Positions 43,486-55,240 of a DNA stretch of 64,000 bases are shown here, piece after piece. The notes beneath the pieces were generated by a model that was not told where the DNA came from, made no database searches, and worked only from the letters and a program-made list of their open reading frames with translations. Location: assembly GCF_003994335.1 (NCBI RefSeq), contig NZ_PNQZ01000019.1, positions 124,002-188,001 on the forward strand. The letters run 5' to 3'. Within the stretch, counting starts at the first letter, position 1. Each line of letters starts with the position of its first letter. A program made the position numbers and the translations under genes. Origin of the DNA: Asaia sp. W19. Lineage in GTDB: Bacteria; Pseudomonadota; Alphaproteobacteria; Acetobacterales; Acetobacteraceae.

Positions 43486-44367
43486 GCTCTTCGACCACCC
43501 GATAGTGGATGATACCAGAGATGCGTTGGCCCGGAGCGAGCACATGCACCCCATTCTCCAGTATATCGGGGTGGTTGACCCCGTTATTCATGTTCGTTAC
43601 GGCCTCGACTGCGACAAAATTCTTCTCGGGCGCGGTGAAGACGACGAGATGCTGAAAAACGGGGTCCACCTCGATGTCCAGGCTATACCCGGCTGACGGG
43701 TAGGCCAGCCGAACCCTCCCCTCCCAACCCGAGAAGCAGTTATCGACCCGGGCCTCTCCCACTAGACGGGCAGGATCGAAACACCATGCGCCCTCGCATG
43801 ATTTCTGGTCGGTGGGCAACATGTCAGGGCCGTTCTCCCAGAGGGAACGCGCCGCAAAATTGAGGGTCATGTCCTCGCTGCGCGCGAAAAACGGATGGTA
43901 TCCCATCCCCACAGGCTGGGAGCGCGTATCGCGGTTGGCCAGAAGGATCTCGACGCTGAGCCCTGTGCGATGCAAGACAAACGAAAGGACCGCCCGATAG
44001 GCGAAGGGCCATTGTGCCGGGTCGTCTCCCTTGGCCGGATCATGATCGAGATAGAGTATGGCGCGCTCGGCATCGCTCTGGGCGACAGACCAGACCCGCT
44101 CCCAGCCATTACCGTGGATCGCGTTGGGCTCGGCGCCGAAATTCCGCGCAAGTGTATAGTCCTGCCCCTCGAAGCTGAATCGCCCGCCCCCGATGCGGTT
44201 GGAGAAGGGTACCAGCGGATAGCCTGCCACCGGTGTGTTCTTCTGCGCCGCCAGGCTCGGGTCTGCGGTCGGCACCAGAAGGTCACGCCCGCGCAATCGC
44301 CAGAATGCAAGGCTCCCCCCGAGAGAAGGCAGCACTCCAAGATGGGCCTCACCCAGTTTGAGCTCGA

Positions 44368-44371
<4 letters not shown>
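43478..44371 (-). CDS. Aldose 1-epimerase family protein
   Basis: A 297-residue galactose-mutarotase-fold protein. [21 protein letters not shown] near residue 53 gives the substrate Arg, [12 protein letters not shown] near 88 the first active-site His, and GMGYHPFF near 157 the second. The catalytic Glu is probably in the late [13 protein letters not shown] segment. The sugar substrate may be a hexose or a sugar phosphate; the call cannot decide. Start overlaps the uvrB stop as ATGA. Confidence 0.88.
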
Positions 44372-46584
<2,213 letters not shown>

Positions 46585-46663
46585 GGCTGGGAAATGGGCT
46601 TTCGGTCGGGCTGTCACAAGAGCGGGATTGAAGGCGTCAACGCCCCATGACAGACAGGGGTTC

Positions 46664-47434
46664 ATGACGCAGGAAATCCTCACCTCCCCCAGACACCGAC
46701 AGATCGTGGCCCTCGTTCAGGCGCATGGCTTCATGTCCAACGAGGATCTCGCCCAGAAGCTGGGAGTCACGGTCCAGACCATCCGGCGCGATCTCAATCT
46801 TCTGTCGGAGACCGGGCATGTGGCCCGCTATCACGGGGGCGCGAGTCCGGCCTCATCAACCGAGAATATCGCCTATGGCGAACGCCAGACCCTGCATTCC
46901 CGCGCCAAGGACGCGATCGGCGCCCTGGCGGCAGCACTCATCCCGGATGGCAGCTCCCTGTTCATCAATATCGGCACAACGACCGAAGCTTTCGCGCGGG
47001 CGCTGACCGGGCACCGGGATCTGCACGTCATCACCAACAACTTGCATGTCGCGGTCGCGCTCTCACCCAGAGCGGATTTCCGGACCGTGATTGCGGGTGG
47101 GCTCGTACGCCCGCAGGACGGTGGAATCATTGGTGCCGGGGCCACGGAGTCCCTCTCGGGATTTCGGGCCGATTTTGGCGTGATCGGCATCTCGGGCGTT
47201 GAGGAGGATGGCACCTTGCTCGATTTCGATCTGGACGAGATTCAGTGCGCTCGGGCCATCATGCGCCATGCAAGACGGGTGATCCTGCTTGCGGACCACA
47301 CCAAGTTCACCCGCAAGCCCGTCGGGCGGGTTGGCGATCTGCGCGATATCGATGATTTCGTCACAGACAGGATGCCCAGCGCAGAATTTCGAACCAGCCT
47401 GTCGGTCGCCAATGTGACATTGCATGTTACATGA
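46664..47434 (+). CDS. glpR: DeoR-family glycerol regulon repressor GlpR
   Basis: A 256-residue repressor with an N-terminal winged helix ([20 protein letters not shown] and [17 protein letters not shown], residues 8-45) and a C-terminal sugar-phosphate-binding domain (DeoRC) with [15 protein letters not shown] and the late [11 protein letters not shown] motif. In known systems glycerol-3-phosphate releases it from DNA. It precedes glpD, glpF and glpK on the same strand, which supports the glycerol assignment. ATG 46664 is in the usual place; the open frame to 46532 overlaps the start of uvrB and is unlikely. Confidence 0.92.
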   Translation: MTQEILTSPRHRQIVALVQAHGFMSNEDLAQKLGVTVQTIRRDLNLLSETGHVARYHGGASPASSTENIAYGERQTLHSRAKDAIGALAAALIPDGSSLFINIGTTTEAFARALTGHRDLHVITNNLHVAVALSPRADFRTVIAGGLVRPQDGGIIGAGATESLSGFRADFGVIGISGVEEDGTLLDFDLDEIQCARAIMRHARRVILLADHTKFTRKPVGRVGDLRDIDDFVTDRMPSAEFRTSLSVANVTLHVT

Positions 47435-47453
47435 CCCGATTAATGGGCAACAT

Positions 47454-47471
47454 ATAACACGAACACGTTAT
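47454..47471. promoter_or_regulatory. Imperfect palindrome upstream of glpD (candidate operator)
   Basis: ATAACACGAACACGTTAT has ATAAC/GTTAT arms in the 118-base gap between glpR and glpD. The 8-mers ATAACACG and ATAACGTG (here as its complement) both recur together upstream of the lactonase operon at 52700-52719. Confidence 0.4.
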
Positions 47472-47486
47472 TCATAACGTTTGTTG

Positions 47487-47506
47487 TTCGTTTTTTTTCG
47501 TTTTCG
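47487..47506 (+). promoter_or_regulatory. TTCG-T tract, candidate GlpR operator
   Basis: Three TTCG units (starting 47487, 47497 and 47503) separated by T runs lie about 50 bases before the glpD start. GlpR operators in other bacteria contain TTCG/CGAA half-sites, so this is a plausible binding site, unproven here. Confidence 0.4.
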
Positions 47507-47552
47507 TTCTATTGAAGCCTTCGCACTCGTCTGAAGCGAAGGATGCTCTCCC

Positions 47553-49175
47553 ATGACCGACCAGAGCCGACCGGATCGAACCCGACACGATCAGGAAGGA
47601 AACCCGCCCACGACGCTCTATGATCTCCTCGTGATAGGCGGCGGTATCAATGGTGCGGGCATAGCTCGAGACGCCGCAGGGCGTGGGCAGAAAGTGCTTC
47701 TGGTCGAAAAGGATGATCTCGCGAGCCACACCTCCTCGGCGAGCACCAAGCTCATCCATGGCGGGCTGCGCTATCTCGAATATTACGAGTTCCGGCTGGT
47801 GCGCGAGGCGCTTTACGAGCGTGAGCGCCTCCTGAAAATCGCCCCGCACATCATCTGGCCCCTGCGTTTCATCCTGCCCCACTCCGCAATACTGCGTCCG
47901 GCCTGGCTGCTGCGCACCGGCCTGTTCCTGTATGATAATCTCTGCCGCACAATGACCCTGCCCAAGACGCGCAGTCTCGCCTTGCAGAAGGAAAAGGCCG
48001 GTCAGATCTTGCGTCAGGATTACGTGCGCGGGTTCGAGTATTCGGATGGCTGGGTGCAGGACAGTCGGCTGGTCGTTCTCAACGCCCGGGATGCCGCTGA
48101 TCGCGGCGCCGAGATCTGCACGCGCACGAGGCTCGTCTCTGCGGAGCGTCACAGGGAGTACTGGGCAGCCACGCTGGAAGAGGTACTGACCGGCGAACGC
48201 CGACGCGTCCATGCACGTGCTCTGGTCAATGCAGCCGGTCCCTGGGTGGCTGAACTGCTCCAGGATCGTCTGTCGATCGAGAGCCGCAACAATGTGCGCC
48301 TGGTCAAGGGAAGCCATATTGTTGTGCCGCGTCAGTTCGAAACCGACCAGGCCTATATCCTGCAAAATCCCGACCGTCGCATCGTGTTTGCCATCCCCTA
48401 CGAGACCGATTTTACCCTGATCGGCACAACCGATATCCCCTGGGAGCAGGACGCGAACAAGGTCTCGATCAGCCCGGACGAAATCACCTATCTCTGCGAA
48501 AGCGTGAACCGCTATTTCCGCAAGACCATCACGCCTGATGATGTCGTCTGGAGCTATTCGGGCGTGCGCCCCCTTTACGACGATCATTCAGGCAATGCCT
48601 CGGCGGTCACGCGGGACTACAGGCTCGATATCGATCATGACGGTGCCCCCGTGCTCTCGGTTTTCGGCGGCAAGATCACGACCTATCGCAAGCTCGCCGA
48701 ACATGCGCTCGAAAAGCTCTCCCCTCATCTCAGGGGCCTTCCCGTCACGTCATGGACCGCAGACAAGCCCCTGCCCGGCGGCGATTTCGCCCGCGGCAGC
48801 TTCACACGACGCGTCGATGCGCTCACGCGTCGCATCACGGGCCTGTCGCATCAGACCGCTACACGGCTCGTGCGTAATTACGGCACGCTGGTCGACACCC
48901 TGATCCTACCCGGACAGAACGCCGAACTTGGCCCGCATCTGGGCGCGGATCTCTACGGATGCGAGGTCGATTATCTGATCGACCATGAATGGGCACGCAG
49001 CGCAGACGATATTTTGTGGCGTCGCTCCAAGCTTGGGCTTCGCCTGCAACCCGGCGAGACCAGGGCCCTGCAGGACTATATCGACAGACGCCTGCACCGT
49101 AACAGCGCGGACGCTGTTGCACCTCCCATCACCGATCCAGCACCGGAAACAACCGAAGGCGGCGTGGCCGCCTGA
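47553..49175 (+). CDS. glpD: Aerobic glycerol-3-phosphate dehydrogenase
   Basis: FAD-dependent membrane-associated enzyme passing electrons from glycerol-3-phosphate to ubiquinone. The FAD-binding GGGINGAGIARDAAGRG lies near residue 30, SSASTKLIHGGLRYLEYYEF near 65, FAIPYETDFTLIGTTDIPW near 285 and WSYSGVRPL near 330, in family order. 540 residues. The last 20 residues are low complexity. GAAGGA lies 10 bases before the ATG. Second gene of the glp operon, feeding triose phosphate into central metabolism. Confidence 0.96.
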   Translation: MTDQSRPDRTRHDQEGNPPTTLYDLLVIGGGINGAGIARDAAGRGQKVLLVEKDDLASHTSSASTKLIHGGLRYLEYYEFRLVREALYERERLLKIAPHIIWPLRFILPHSAILRPAWLLRTGLFLYDNLCRTMTLPKTRSLALQKEKAGQILRQDYVRGFEYSDGWVQDSRLVVLNARDAADRGAEICTRTRLVSAERHREYWAATLEEVLTGERRRVHARALVNAAGPWVAELLQDRLSIESRNNVRLVKGSHIVVPRQFETDQAYILQNPDRRIVFAIPYETDFTLIGTTDIPWEQDANKVSISPDEITYLCESVNRYFRKTITPDDVVWSYSGVRPLYDDHSGNASAVTRDYRLDIDHDGAPVLSVFGGKITTYRKLAEHALEKLSPHLRGLPVTSWTADKPLPGGDFARGSFTRRVDALTRRITGLSHQTATRLVRNYGTLVDTLILPGQNAELGPHLGADLYGCEVDYLIDHEWARSADDILWRRSKLGLRLQPGETRALQDYIDRRLHRNSADAVAPPITDPAPETTEGGVAA

Positions 49176-49218
49176 CCTTCTTCCCTCCCCCCATCCTCTG
49201 GCTAGCGGACATATTCTC

Positions 49219-50115
49219 ATGTCAGAAAGAAAACGCTATCTCGGCGAACTGATCTCAGAGTTCATCGCCGTCACGATCATCATCATCTTCGGCGACAGCG
49301 TCGCCGCAATGATCGTGCTTTATGACCCGAACCCTTATCAGAACGCCTATTGGGGCGTCGCCATTGTCTGGGGGCTGGGGGTCACTATCGCCATCTACGC
49401 CACGGGGGCCGTCAGCGGCACACATGCCAACCCCGCCGTCACGCTTGCGCTCGCGCTCTATCGCGGTTTCTCCTGGAAGAAGGTCCTGCCTTATTGCACC
49501 GCTCAGGTCCTTGGCGGCATTGCAGGCGCGGCCATCGTCTATCTGAACTTCCATCCGGTGATCGATCATTACAACATGACCCATCACTTTACCCGTGCAG
49601 GGGATGGAGGGGCTGCGGGCGTCTTCTTTACTCATCCTGGCCTTGCGGTCACGGCCATGCACTCCTTCGTGGTGCAGATCGTGCTGACCGGGGTGCTCGT
49701 CTTCGGCATCTTCGCCATCACCTGCCAGTATAACACGCAGGCCCCGCAGGCGAATTCCGGAGCGCTCATCATCGGGTTACTGGTTGCAGCCATTGGCGCC
49801 TCATCCGGATATCTGGATGCCTGGGCCATCAATCCGGCACGTGATTTCGGTCCGCGCACCTTCGCATTTTTCGCCGGATGGGGAGCCTCGGCCTTTCCGG
49901 CACCCCAGCATTACTGGTGGGTGCCGATTGCAGGCCCCCTCGTGGGCGGCGTGATCGGAGCAGGAATCTACCAGTTCACGCTGCGCCCCTTCATGCCGAA
50001 CTACAATCCTGAACAGGCCAAACCCCTGACGCCAGTTCTGACCGAGCCTGTCGCGTCCCGCACCGCGACCGGCAGTTATCCGGCCGCTGGGCCTCAGGCA
50101 ACGCCCGTTCCCTGA
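49219..50115 (+). CDS. glpF: Glycerol uptake facilitator
   Basis: A MIP-family channel admitting glycerol by facilitated diffusion. Both NPA motifs are intact: [15 protein letters not shown] near residue 74 and [12 protein letters not shown] near 210; the Asp after NPAR is typical of glycerol channels rather than water channels. Six helices, with a polar C-terminal tail of about 35 residues. The open frame runs back into glpD but ATG 49219 gives the family N-terminus. Lies 43 bases after glpD and 80 before glpK, consistent with one transcript. Confidence 0.95.
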   Translation: MSERKRYLGELISEFIAVTIIIIFGDSVAAMIVLYDPNPYQNAYWGVAIVWGLGVTIAIYATGAVSGTHANPAVTLALALYRGFSWKKVLPYCTAQVLGGIAGAAIVYLNFHPVIDHYNMTHHFTRAGDGGAAGVFFTHPGLAVTAMHSFVVQIVLTGVLVFGIFAITCQYNTQAPQANSGALIIGLLVAAIGASSGYLDAWAINPARDFGPRTFAFFAGWGASAFPAPQHYWWVPIAGPLVGGVIGAGIYQFTLRPFMPNYNPEQAKPLTPVLTEPVASRTATGSYPAAGPQATPVP

Positions 50116-50195
50116 AAGCACTGACCGACGCCGTTCTGCCTGACACTCCTCCCTATAGCAGGGCGTGCCCGAGGCGCGCCCGTCGGAGCAACATC

Positions 50196-51731
50196 ATGAC
50201 CCAGAAGACCCATATTCTCGCCATCGATCAGGGCACGACCTCCACCCGCAGCATCGTGTTCGACAACAGGGCCCGCACGCTCTCCCTGTCGCGCCGCGAG
50301 TTCAAACAGCATTACCCCAATCCCGGCTGGGTAGAGCACGATGTCGAGGATATCTGGAGCGACGCGCTCACCACAGCGCGCGAGGCCATCGCGGAATCGG
50401 GCGGCGTCGAGAAAATCGCGGGTCTGGGGATTACAAGCCAGCGCGAGACCGTGGTGATCTGGGAGCGGGCGACCGGCAAGCCCGTGCATAAAGCCATTGT
50501 CTGGCAGGATCGTCGCACCGCGTCGTTCTGTGCCGAACTCAAGCGCGATGGCGCCGAGGAGCTGGTACGCTCCAGAACGGGTCTCCTGCTTGACCCGTAT
50601 TTCTCGGCCAGCAAGATCACCTGGCTGCTCGATAACGTTGAGGGACTGCGCGAGCGGGCAGAAGCCGGCGAACTCGCGATGGGCACGATCGATTGCTTCC
50701 TTCTGTGGCGCCTGACGGGTGGAAAGACGCATGCGACGGATGTCACCAATGCGAGCCGCACCGCCTTGTTCAATATCCACACCCAGGAATGGGACAAGGA
50801 GCTTCTGAAACTGTTCCGCGTCCCCGAGGCGCTGCTGCCTGCACTGTGCGACAATAGTGGTGCGCTGGGCCTGACCGATCCGGAGCTCTTCGGTCAGGCC
50901 ATTCCCATCGGCGGCATGGCGGGCGACCAGCATGCCGCGCTGGTCGGTCAGGCCTGCTTCAAGCCAGGCATGGCCAAGGCGACCTACGGCACGGGCTGCT
51001 TCATGCTGCTCAATACGGGGGAGAAACCGGTCACATCGCATCACAGGCTGCTCACCACGATCGGCTACCGCATTAACGGCAAGACCACCTATGCGCTCGA
51101 GGGTTCGATCTTCGTGGCCGGGGCCGCCATCAAATGGCTGCGTGACGGGCTGCATCTGATCACCCATGCCTCGCAGACCGATGACATGGCCACCCGTGTA
51201 CCTGACAGCCATGGCGTTTATATGGTGCCCGGCTTCGTGGGGCTTGGCGCTCCGCATTGGGACCCTGAGGCACGCGGACTGATCTGCGGCCTCACTCTGG
51301 GCTCGACCGAAGCCCATATTGCCCGGGCCGCGCTGGAATCCGTAGCCTATCAGACCTATGATCTGGCGCATGCCATGCGCGAGGATGGCGCGATGCAGGC
51401 CCAGACCTTGCGGATCGACGGGGGCATGTCGGCCAATGACTGGTTCTCTCAGTTCCTGGCCAATATTCTCGATACCGAGGTGCAGCGCCCGGTCGATCTG
51501 GAAACGACAGCACTTGGGGCGGCCTTTCTGGCCGGTCTCGCAACAGGCGTGTGGCAATCCCTCGATGAGGTTGCCACCACCTGGGAGGAAGAGCGCCGCT
51601 TCGCACCGCGGATCGAGCCCGGACTGCGTCTCGAGTTGCTGCGTGGTTGGGAAGATGCGGTGAGGCGCACCCTGACGCCTGCCCCCACTCCCTCAGGCAG
51701 CAGCGTCAACCGTCATGATCGCGCCGCCTGA
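50196..51731 (+). CDS. glpK: Glycerol kinase
   Basis: FGGY-family kinase making sn-glycerol-3-phosphate from glycerol and ATP. The start [26 protein letters not shown] near 46, [19 protein letters not shown] near 78, IVWQDRRT, and [12 protein letters not shown] near 245, then [13 protein letters not shown] and the C-terminal [21 protein letters not shown] near 405, all match. 511 residues. Completes the glpR-D-F-K set. Confidence 0.97.
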   Translation: MTQKTHILAIDQGTTSTRSIVFDNRARTLSLSRREFKQHYPNPGWVEHDVEDIWSDALTTAREAIAESGGVEKIAGLGITSQRETVVIWERATGKPVHKAIVWQDRRTASFCAELKRDGAEELVRSRTGLLLDPYFSASKITWLLDNVEGLRERAEAGELAMGTIDCFLLWRLTGGKTHATDVTNASRTALFNIHTQEWDKELLKLFRVPEALLPALCDNSGALGLTDPELFGQAIPIGGMAGDQHAALVGQACFKPGMAKATYGTGCFMLLNTGEKPVTSHHRLLTTIGYRINGKTTYALEGSIFVAGAAIKWLRDGLHLITHASQTDDMATRVPDSHGVYMVPGFVGLGAPHWDPEARGLICGLTLGSTEAHIARAALESVAYQTYDLAHAMREDGAMQAQTLRIDGGMSANDWFSQFLANILDTEVQRPVDLETTALGAAFLAGLATGVWQSLDEVATTWEEERRFAPRIEPGLRLELLRGWEDAVRRTLTPAPTPSGSSVNRHDRAA

Positions 51732-51740
51732 GTAACATTC

Positions 51741-51764
51741 CCCGGCGGGGCGTGCCCTGCCGGG
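51741..51764. terminator. Hairpin terminator between glpK and the DUF2938 gene
   Basis: A 10-bp stem CCCGGCGGGG/CCCTGCCGGG with one G-T pair and a CGTG loop, located between two converging genes. No T-tract. Confidence 0.45.
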
Positions 51765-51773
51765 ACCGGCACC

Positions 51774-52289
51774 TCAGATGAGGGAAGCCAGAGCGAGCGC
51801 TGCCGCGTATTGCCCCACGGTAAATACCGCATGGGCCAGAAGAACAAGTCCGTAGAGTTTCCTCGGATTGGGCGTTTTCAGCCCCAGAAACCCGCCTCCC
51901 ATGCCCGGCACCATGAGCGTCAGACCTGCGATGGTGGTCAGCACAAACCCGATCAGAATGACCGGCGTCAGGCTCGGGGCGGCCACGTAGCCCACTCCCC
52001 AGAAGAGCGGCAGCATCAGGGCGTAGGCGCAGCCCACGGCATAGTGGAAGATCCATCCCAGCCCATGCTCGCCCGGTGTATAGAGACCATCCGCATTGGG
52101 CGAAAACACCATCCGTCCCCTCCCCATCCCTACCAGCCAGTGCCCGACGGCGCCCCAATTGGTGCGACCGATACCGGTAGCGCGCTCCAGTGCCACGGCG
52201 TAGAGATCCAGAACCAGCGTCGAAACGACACCGACAACAAGCGTGAAGACGAGTATCGCCTCGACAGGCTGAGACATGAGAGCGTTCAT
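51774..52289 (-). CDS. DUF2938 family membrane protein
   Basis: A 171-residue protein with four hydrophobic segments. GRTNWGAVGHWLVGM near residue 41, the HGLGWIFHYAVGCAYALMLP segment near 75 and GGGFLGLKTPNP near 131 are features of DUF2938. Convergent with glpK, so not part of the glp transcript. Function unknown. Confidence 0.82.
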   Translation of the reverse strand: MNALMSQPVEAILVFTLVVGVVSTLVLDLYAVALERATGIGRTNWGAVGHWLVGMGRGRMVFSPNADGLYTPGEHGLGWIFHYAVGCAYALMLPLFWGVGYVAAPSLTPVILIGFVLTTIAGLTLMVPGMGGGFLGLKTPNPRKLYGLVLLAHAVFTVGQYAAALALASLI

Positions 52290-52826
52290 GAGCGATGTTC
52301 CTCAGAGGATCGCCCCTGCGCGATCCGGGCGCACTGAATGACAGATCCCTGACCGAGCAGCCAGATCTTCCTCCCCCATGCCAGGAGGGACGCGCGCAAT
52401 AGTGATCACGCGCAGCATCGCGCAAGCGCAGGGCCGTCCTGGTGATACCGATCCCGCGGGCAGTCACACAGCTTCCCGGTTTCGAAACAAGACACCTTCC
52501 CTGGACCGCGCCTCCCCTGCGCGCGACAACACATCGCCCGGTTTGCCGGCAAACAGGACCGCGGACCTTGCCATCTACGTCAGGCAGGCCCGCAGAACGG
52601 TATTGCGACATGCCTTTACTGAAACAGTCGCGCGCGTACTGATCGGATTTACTGATCGACCCATTCAACGTTGTTCATAGTGGTGACGCGTCTTTCATTA
52701 TAACGTGATCAATAACACGATAATAACAAACCGTTCTTCATCTCCAGCGCTCCTTCCCTATGACAGCGCGTCCCCTGGAGCCCGAGCCCTTGCTGGGTCG
52801 ATGTTTCTCTGGAGCGCGTCCTCACC
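52290..52826. other. 537-base intergenic region upstream of the lactonase operon
   Basis: No credible gene. The AT-rich part at 52690-52740 stands out from the GC-rich surroundings and carries the two 8-mers shared with the glpD upstream region; it is the likely promoter/operator zone for the following operon. Confidence 0.5.
52700..52719. promoter_or_regulatory. Candidate operator upstream of the SMP-30 operon
   Basis: ATAACGTG and ATAACACG, separated by ATCA, lie in an AT-rich stretch about 110 bases before the lactonase start. The same two 8-mers (one inverted) occur at 47454-47471 upstream of glpD. Confidence 0.35.
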
Positions 52827-54080
52827 ATGAAAGCCCCGCCCATGACCCCGACGCTGCCAGCTCCCGCCCCCTGTTCGAGACGTCACCTCCTGAGATTGGG
52901 CGGGGCAGCCCTGGGCGGCGCGGCTCTTGCCCCGATCCTCGCGCCGATCGAGCGCGCACGCGCCGCACCATCGGCAGATTCCGTGATCGCGCCACCCAGC
53001 GTCGTGAGTTCCCCACCCCGTATCTGGGGGCCCGAGGCTCCGGTGGCGTTCACGCCCGACCCGGATATCCTGTTTTACGATCCCTCATTTTCGACGGTCA
53101 TTCTCGATAACGCGCCGCTCGTTCAGGCCTGGAAGGGCAAGGCGCTCTGGCTTGAAGGGCCGGCATGGTCCAGCGACGGGCGGTTTCTCATCACGAGCGA
53201 CGTAATGGGCAGCACCCAGTATCGCTACCTGCCTGAAGAGCGCTGCATGACGGTGTTCCGCAAGGAGAGCTATCACTCCAACGGCAATACCTATGACCGT
53301 GAGGGGCGTCTGATCACCTGCGAGCACGGCATGCGTCGCGTCATTCGCTGGGAGCATGACGGACGCTGCACGATCCTGGCCGAGAGCTTCGAGGGCAAGC
53401 GGTTGAATTCGCCCAATGATATTGTGGTGGATGCTCAGGGCGGCATCTGGTTTACCGATCCGCCCTATGGCGACAGACTCTGGGAAGGGCATCCCGATGC
53501 ACCCCAGGACGGCAAGTCGGCCAAGGGCAATCTGACCTGGAATCTCGATCTGGAGGCGACCGAGCAGATTGGCGGTCAGGCAGGTCAGGAAACCCATGTG
53601 TTTCATCTTGATCCGGAAACCCGCAAGCTCACCAGTGTACTCACAGGTGCTGAGCTTTCCGGGCCAAACGGGCTCTGTTTCTCACCCGACCAGAAAACGC
53701 TCTATATCGTCTCGAGTGAGAAGGGCGCGCGCGGCCCCAAGGGGGGCGGCTATCGCAATATCTATGCCTTTGATGTGCAAAATACCACCCTCTCAAACCA
53801 GCGTGTCTTTGCTGACATGACCCTTGCAGGTCAGAAACTGATGCCCGATGGCATCAAGGCCGACCGCATGGGCAATCTCTGGGTGGCGGCCAATGGCCCG
53901 CTCGGGCTGTGCGGCGTGTTCATCTATAACCCCGCGGGCAAGATGATCGGGCGACTGCGTCTGCCGCGCAGTGTGTCCAATCTTACGTTTGGGGGTACGC
54001 AGCGCGATCGCCTGTTCATGTGTGCGGAGAATACGATCTTCACACTCGACGTCGCCACGCAGGGAGCCGGATTGTCATGA
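52827..54080 (+). CDS. Tat-exported SMP-30/gluconolactonase family protein
   Basis: A 417-residue periplasmic six-bladed propeller. The N-terminus has a twin-arginine signal (SRRHLLRLGGAALGGAALA, residues 13-31) cleaved near residue 48, which suggests folding in the cytoplasm, perhaps with a metal. LNSPNDIVVDAQGGIWFTDP near 195 and SGPNGLCFSPDQKTLYIVSS near 276 and DGIKADRMGNLWVAA near 340 carry the metal-binding Glu/Asn/Asp set of gluconolactonases. Likely hydrolyses a sugar lactone produced by periplasmic oxidation, which fits an acetic acid bacterium; substrate unproven. First gene of a three-gene coupled operon. Confidence 0.88.
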   Translation: MKAPPMTPTLPAPAPCSRRHLLRLGGAALGGAALAPILAPIERARAAPSADSVIAPPSVVSSPPRIWGPEAPVAFTPDPDILFYDPSFSTVILDNAPLVQAWKGKALWLEGPAWSSDGRFLITSDVMGSTQYRYLPEERCMTVFRKESYHSNGNTYDREGRLITCEHGMRRVIRWEHDGRCTILAESFEGKRLNSPNDIVVDAQGGIWFTDPPYGDRLWEGHPDAPQDGKSAKGNLTWNLDLEATEQIGGQAGQETHVFHLDPETRKLTSVLTGAELSGPNGLCFSPDQKTLYIVSSEKGARGPKGGGYRNIYAFDVQNTTLSNQRVFADMTLAGQKLMPDGIKADRMGNLWVAANGPLGLCGVFIYNPAGKMIGRLRLPRSVSNLTFGGTQRDRLFMCAENTIFTLDVATQGAGLS

Positions 54081-55240
54081 CATCTTTTCTCAAGACCCTT
54101 ATGCTTTCAGCCTGCATGGCTGGCGCAGGGCTCGCTCCTTTCTGCTCAAGCCCAGCCGCTTACGCCGCGACCTCGGCCTCCCCGGAACAGCCCGCACTCG
54201 AGATGGTCAAACGTTTCCCGTCCGATTTCAACATGATCGGCGTGGGTGTGTCCCATTCAGGCCTCGTCTATGCCTCTGCCCCCGCCACCATGAAGCGCTA
54301 CAGTGCCAGCGTTGTCCGCATCGATCCCAAAACCGGCGCGCTCGTACCATTTCCGGACGCCAACTGGAACCGGTTCGAGCCGAAGCCGATCAATCGCGAA
54401 CTCTGGGTTTCTGTCCCCGCGCTCTGGGTGGATGACGCGAACCATCTCTGGGTACTGGATTCCTCTCTCTCCTCGGTGGACCAGAAGATCCTGCCACCCA
54501 AGCTGGCAGAGTTCGATGCCGAGACAGGAAGGCTGATCCAGATCTATCATTTCGGGCCTGACATCACCCCTGAAGACTCCCTCAACGACGTACGCGTGGA
54601 TACCCACACACGTACGGCCTACATCACCAATGAATGGGGGCGTGGCGGACTGGTAGTGATGGATCTCGACACCGGGGCCTATCGTCTGGTTCTGGCCAAT
54701 ACGCGCTCGGGCATCGCGGACCCGAAACAGCACCTTCATATCTATGGCGAACTGGCGCGCAAAAAGGATGGCAGCTTGCCCGTCACGCAGGATGACGGGA
54801 TTGCCCTCTCACCCGATCGTGCCTGGCTGTATTACCGCCCACTCACCGATCATCATTACTGGCGCATCGCGACGGCCGATCTGCGCAACGCCCATCTGAG
54901 CAATGCCGATCTGGACAAGAAAGCCCAATATCTCGGCCAGTCCGTCATGAGCGGCGGGATAGAAATGGATGCCTGCAACCGGCTCTGGGTGGGCGATATC
55001 GAAAATCACGGGCTCTATGCCCTGACGTTCCCGGAAGGAGCAAAGACACCGCAGACACAGAAGGTTTACGACGATCCTGACGTGCTCGACTGGGCAGACG
55101 GCTTCGCGATCGCCAATAACTGGCTCTACATCTCCGACTCTCGTCTCGACGAGATCGCCTTCAAGAACAGTCGCCCCCTGGGCGGCACAACCACGATCTA
55201 TCGCCTGTCTCTTCCACCCTGCCCGACTCAGAAAAAATGA
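54077..55240 (+). CDS. Major royal jelly/yellow family secreted protein
   Basis: A 387-residue MRJP/yellow family propeller (L-dopachrome tautomerase related by family name). A Sec-type signal peptide covers residues 1-32 (ending near AYAATS). Family marks: SVPALWVDDANHLWVLDSS near 115, SLNDVRVDTHTRTAYITNE near 172, GIALSPDRAWLYYRPLTDHHYW near 240, and the final DGFAIANNWLYISDS. ATG 54077 overlaps the lactonase stop as ATGA. Its pairing with a gluconolactonase suggests a related lactone or sugar-acid substrate, an inference from context only. Confidence 0.86.
   Translation: MTSFLKTLMLSACMAGAGLAPFCSSPAAYAATSASPEQPALEMVKRFPSDFNMIGVGVSHSGLVYASAPATMKRYSASVVRIDPKTGALVPFPDANWNRFEPKPINRELWVSVPALWVDDANHLWVLDSSLSSVDQKILPPKLAEFDAETGRLIQIYHFGPDITPEDSLNDVRVDTHTRTAYITNEWGRGGLVVMDLDTGAYRLVLANTRSGIADPKQHLHIYGELARKKDGSLPVTQDDGIALSPDRAWLYYRPLTDHHYWRIATADLRNAHLSNADLDKKAQYLGQSVMSGGIEMDACNRLWVGDIENHGLYALTFPEGAKTPQTQKVYDDPDVLDWADGFAIANNWLYISDSRLDEIAFKNSRPLGGTTTIYRLSLPPCPTQKK

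Noticed and set aside
47472-48587. 371-codon minus-strand frame over glpD
   Set aside because: Antisense shadow; it would cover the whole glpD promoter region and has no family features.
50094-51557. 487-codon minus-strand frame over glpK
   Set aside because: Antisense shadow; glpK motifs are complete on the plus strand.
51706-52668. 320-codon minus-strand frame overlapping the DUF2938 gene
   Set aside because: Composition is Arg/Gly/Ser-rich without hydrophobic pattern, whereas the overlapping frame shows clear membrane helices and DUF2938 motifs.
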